Part shown: piece by piece, positions 5,029-6,479 of the stretch
Layout of the letters: every line of letters starts with the position of its first letter
Position numbering within the stretch: the first letter of the stretch is position 1
Assembly (NCBI GenBank): GCA_026416355.1
Contig: JAOAFH010000037.1
Coordinates: forward strand, 1 to 6,479
Origin: Clostridiales bacterium
GTDB taxonomy: Bacteria > Bacillota > Clostridia > Clostridiales > Caloramatoraceae
DNA: 6,479 bases
Reading direction: 5' to 3'
Notes under the pieces: generated by a model
What the model was told of the DNA's origin: nothing
Seen by the model: the letters and a program-made list of their open reading frames with translations, nothing else
Database searches by the model: none
Translations under genes and position numbers: made by a program

Positions 5029-6479
5029 TTAAAAATAAATATCTGAAAACTCTATAGAAATTCGTTCAACATTGTTAAAGTTTGTCATCATATCAATATT
5101 ATCAAAGGCATCTTTATCTAGATTGCTTGGCAACAAAATAATAAATTCACTTCCTTTTCCTTCTTCACTGTTTACCATTATCTCCCCACCATGCATTTCA
5201 ACAAATGATTTAACAATGCTAAGACCAAGTCCACTTCCTTCACGCTCGCGAGTTAAAGATTTGTTCACTTGGCTAAATCTTTCAAAAATAATGTCTAATT
5301 TATCTTGAGGAATTCCAATACCTGTGTCTTTGATTGTTATGGCGACATATTCATTTTTATCATATATATTAACAAAAATTTTACCACCTTCAGGTGTAAA
5401 TTTGATAGAATTTGATAAAAGGTTAAGTATAATTCTTTCCATTTTATCTTTATCACATTTTATAATTTTTTCTTCTATTTCAGTGTCAAATATTATATCT
5501 ATATGTTTAAATCTAGTATAATCGGCAACAGATGAAACAATATCCTCAACAAGACTTATAATATTACATTCACTTAATATCAAATTCATATATCCAGCAC
5601 TAACTTTAGTGATGTCAATTAGGTTATTAACAAGTCTTAAAAGCCTAAAACAGTTTTGTTTTATGGACTTGTTATATTTATTTATCATTCCTTTTTCATC
5701 ATGAACAAAATTGTTTTTTAAATAAAATTCCATAAGTTGAATGGACCCTAATATTATATTAAGTGGTGTTCTAAATTCATGTGATATATTTGCAAAGAAT
5801 TCAGAACGAATATTTTCATATTCCTCAAGTTCTCTAATTTTTAATTGGCTTTCTGCTAGTTTTTTGGAATCAGTAATATCTTTTGCAAAAATAAATATTC
5901 TTTCAAGAAGTCCGTTACTTAGTATAGGTATAATGTTAAAATCTAAATAATATTCTTCGTTATATATATTAATTAATTTTGTTTCGAATTTTAAAGGCTT
6001 TCCTTTGTTAATAATTTCAATAGATTTATCATTTGTAATTATATTATAAATATCAAAAAAATCATAAATTGTATATTTATCTAGATTTTCTTTTGTTATT
6101 TTGGTTAGATTCAAGAATGTTGGGTTAGCTTCAAATATATAACCAGAATATAAATCAGCCTCAAGAAGTATTTCCGGACTTAAGTCAAAAAATGATTTAT
6201 ATTTTTGTTGACTTTCTAGAGTTTTAAACTCCATTTGTTTACGTTCAGTTATATTTCGTGCAACTGCAATTGTTTCATTATTATTTAAATAAACTATTCT
6301 TGCTTCAAAATATTGATTACCATTTCCAAAAGGAAGAGCATATTCTATCTGTTTAGTTTTTTTAGTATCAAGCACATATTCAATAGCTTCTTTATATAAA
6401 AGGCCTACTTCAATAGGAAGCAAATCTGTAACTTTATTGCCTATTATATTGCTTGGTTTAACGTATAGGTCATCTGGGT
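5029..6479 (-). CDS. PAS-domain sensor histidine kinase, 3' part (N-terminus beyond right edge)
   Basis: The reading frame stays open to the window edge; the 18 codons upstream of a possible TTG at 6421-6423 complete a PAS domain (DDLYVKPSNIIGNKVTDLLP), so the true start is outside. The visible part is about 482 residues. From the right edge: most of one PAS domain ending at ITERK; a second PAS domain (SQQKYKSFFDLSPEILLEAD to AKDITDSKKL); a linker helix; the HisKA domain SEFFANISHEFRTPLN, with the phosphoacceptor His encoded at 5779-5781; and a HATPase domain with N box LNLLSNSIKFTP, G1 KDTGIGIP, F box FERFSQ and G2 GSGLGLSIVK. A C-terminal tail NNVERISIEFSDIYF follows, a type of ending I associate with clostridial PAS kinases. 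No receiver domain is attached and no response regulator lies in the window. It should autophosphorylate and pass phosphate to a response regulator in response to a signal read by the PAS domains; the signal is unknown. Confidence 0.95.
   Translation of the reverse strand, partial: PDDLYVKPSNIIGNKVTDLLPIEVGLLYKEAIEYVLDTKKTKQIEYALPFGNGNQYFEARIVYLNNNETIAVARNITERKQMEFKTLESQQKYKSFFDLSPEILLEADLYSGYIFEANPTFLNLTKITKENLDKYTIYDFFDIYNIITNDKSIEIINKGKPLKFETKLINIYNEEYYLDFNIIPILSNGLLERIFIFAKDITDSKKLAESQLKIRELEEYENIRSEFFANISHEFRTPLNIILGSIQLMEFYLKNNFVHDEKGMINKYNKSIKQNCFRLLRLVNNLIDITKVSAGYMNLILSECNIISLVEDIVSSVADYTRFKHIDIIFDTEIEEKIIKCDKDKMERIILNLLSNSIKFTPEGGKIFVNIYDKNEYVAITIKDTGIGIPQDKLDIIFERFSQVNKSLTREREGSGLGLSIVKSFVEMHGGEIMVNSEEGKGSEFIILLPSNLDKDAFDNIDMMTNFNNVERISIEFSDIYF

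Noticed and set aside
5072..5950. Plus-strand open frames across the histidine kinase gene
   Set aside because: They are shadows of conserved kinase domains, with serine/isoleucine-rich translations unlike real proteins.
6421..6423. TTG as the start of the histidine kinase
   Set aside because: The frame continues upstream with PAS-domain sequence to the window edge and no stop; the start is outside.

Overview
The window is AT-rich, uses strong GGAGG-type ribosome binding sites and short intergenic gaps, and carries clostridial signalling and iron-sulfur genes. It most likely comes from the chromosome of an anaerobic Firmicute of the class Clostridia, probably Clostridium or a close relative; the species cannot be fixed from this sequence. 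There are no mobile elements, CRISPR arrays or RNA genes, and no gene-free stretch exceeds about 175 bases.

Layout. (1) Bases 3-515 hold the C-terminal part of a methyl-accepting chemotaxis protein whose start lies off the left edge; a strong terminator hairpin follows. (2) After a promoter region with a 22-bp dyad comes a class I SAM-dependent methyltransferase (687-1253). (3) With no visible terminator between, a tight five-gene operon runs from 1329 to 4384: DRTGG-like protein, stand-alone GHKL/anti-sigma-type ATPase, [FeFe]-hydrogenase-like iron-sulfur protein, second DRTGG-like protein, PHP-family metal-dependent phosphoesterase. The genes overlap or lie 2-9 bases apart. (4) A 21-bp perfect hairpin at 4386-4430 is a bidirectional terminator shared with a convergent pair on the minus strand: an unrecognised 173-residue protein (4432-4953) and, upstream of it, a PAS-PAS histidine kinase (5029 to beyond the right edge).

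How the genes may work together. The five-gene operon looks like a redox- or H2-sensing module and not a catalytic hydrogenase operon. The hydrogenase-like protein keeps the cysteines for the H-cluster cubane and three other clusters, but by manual alignment it lacks the proton-transfer cysteine (Leu137 instead) and the conserved active-site lysine of the PCTxK motif (Trp195 instead). From memory, similar DRTGG / ATPase / Fe-hydrogenase / DRTGG / PHP gene sets occur beside the electron-bifurcating hydABC hydrogenase genes of some thermophilic clostridia; here no hydABC gene is visible. A plausible but unproven reading is that the iron-sulfur protein senses redox state or H2 and signals through the ATPase and DRTGG proteins, with the PHP enzyme acting on a small phosphorylated molecule. 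The histidine kinase is transcribed toward this operon; nothing in the sequence links the two.
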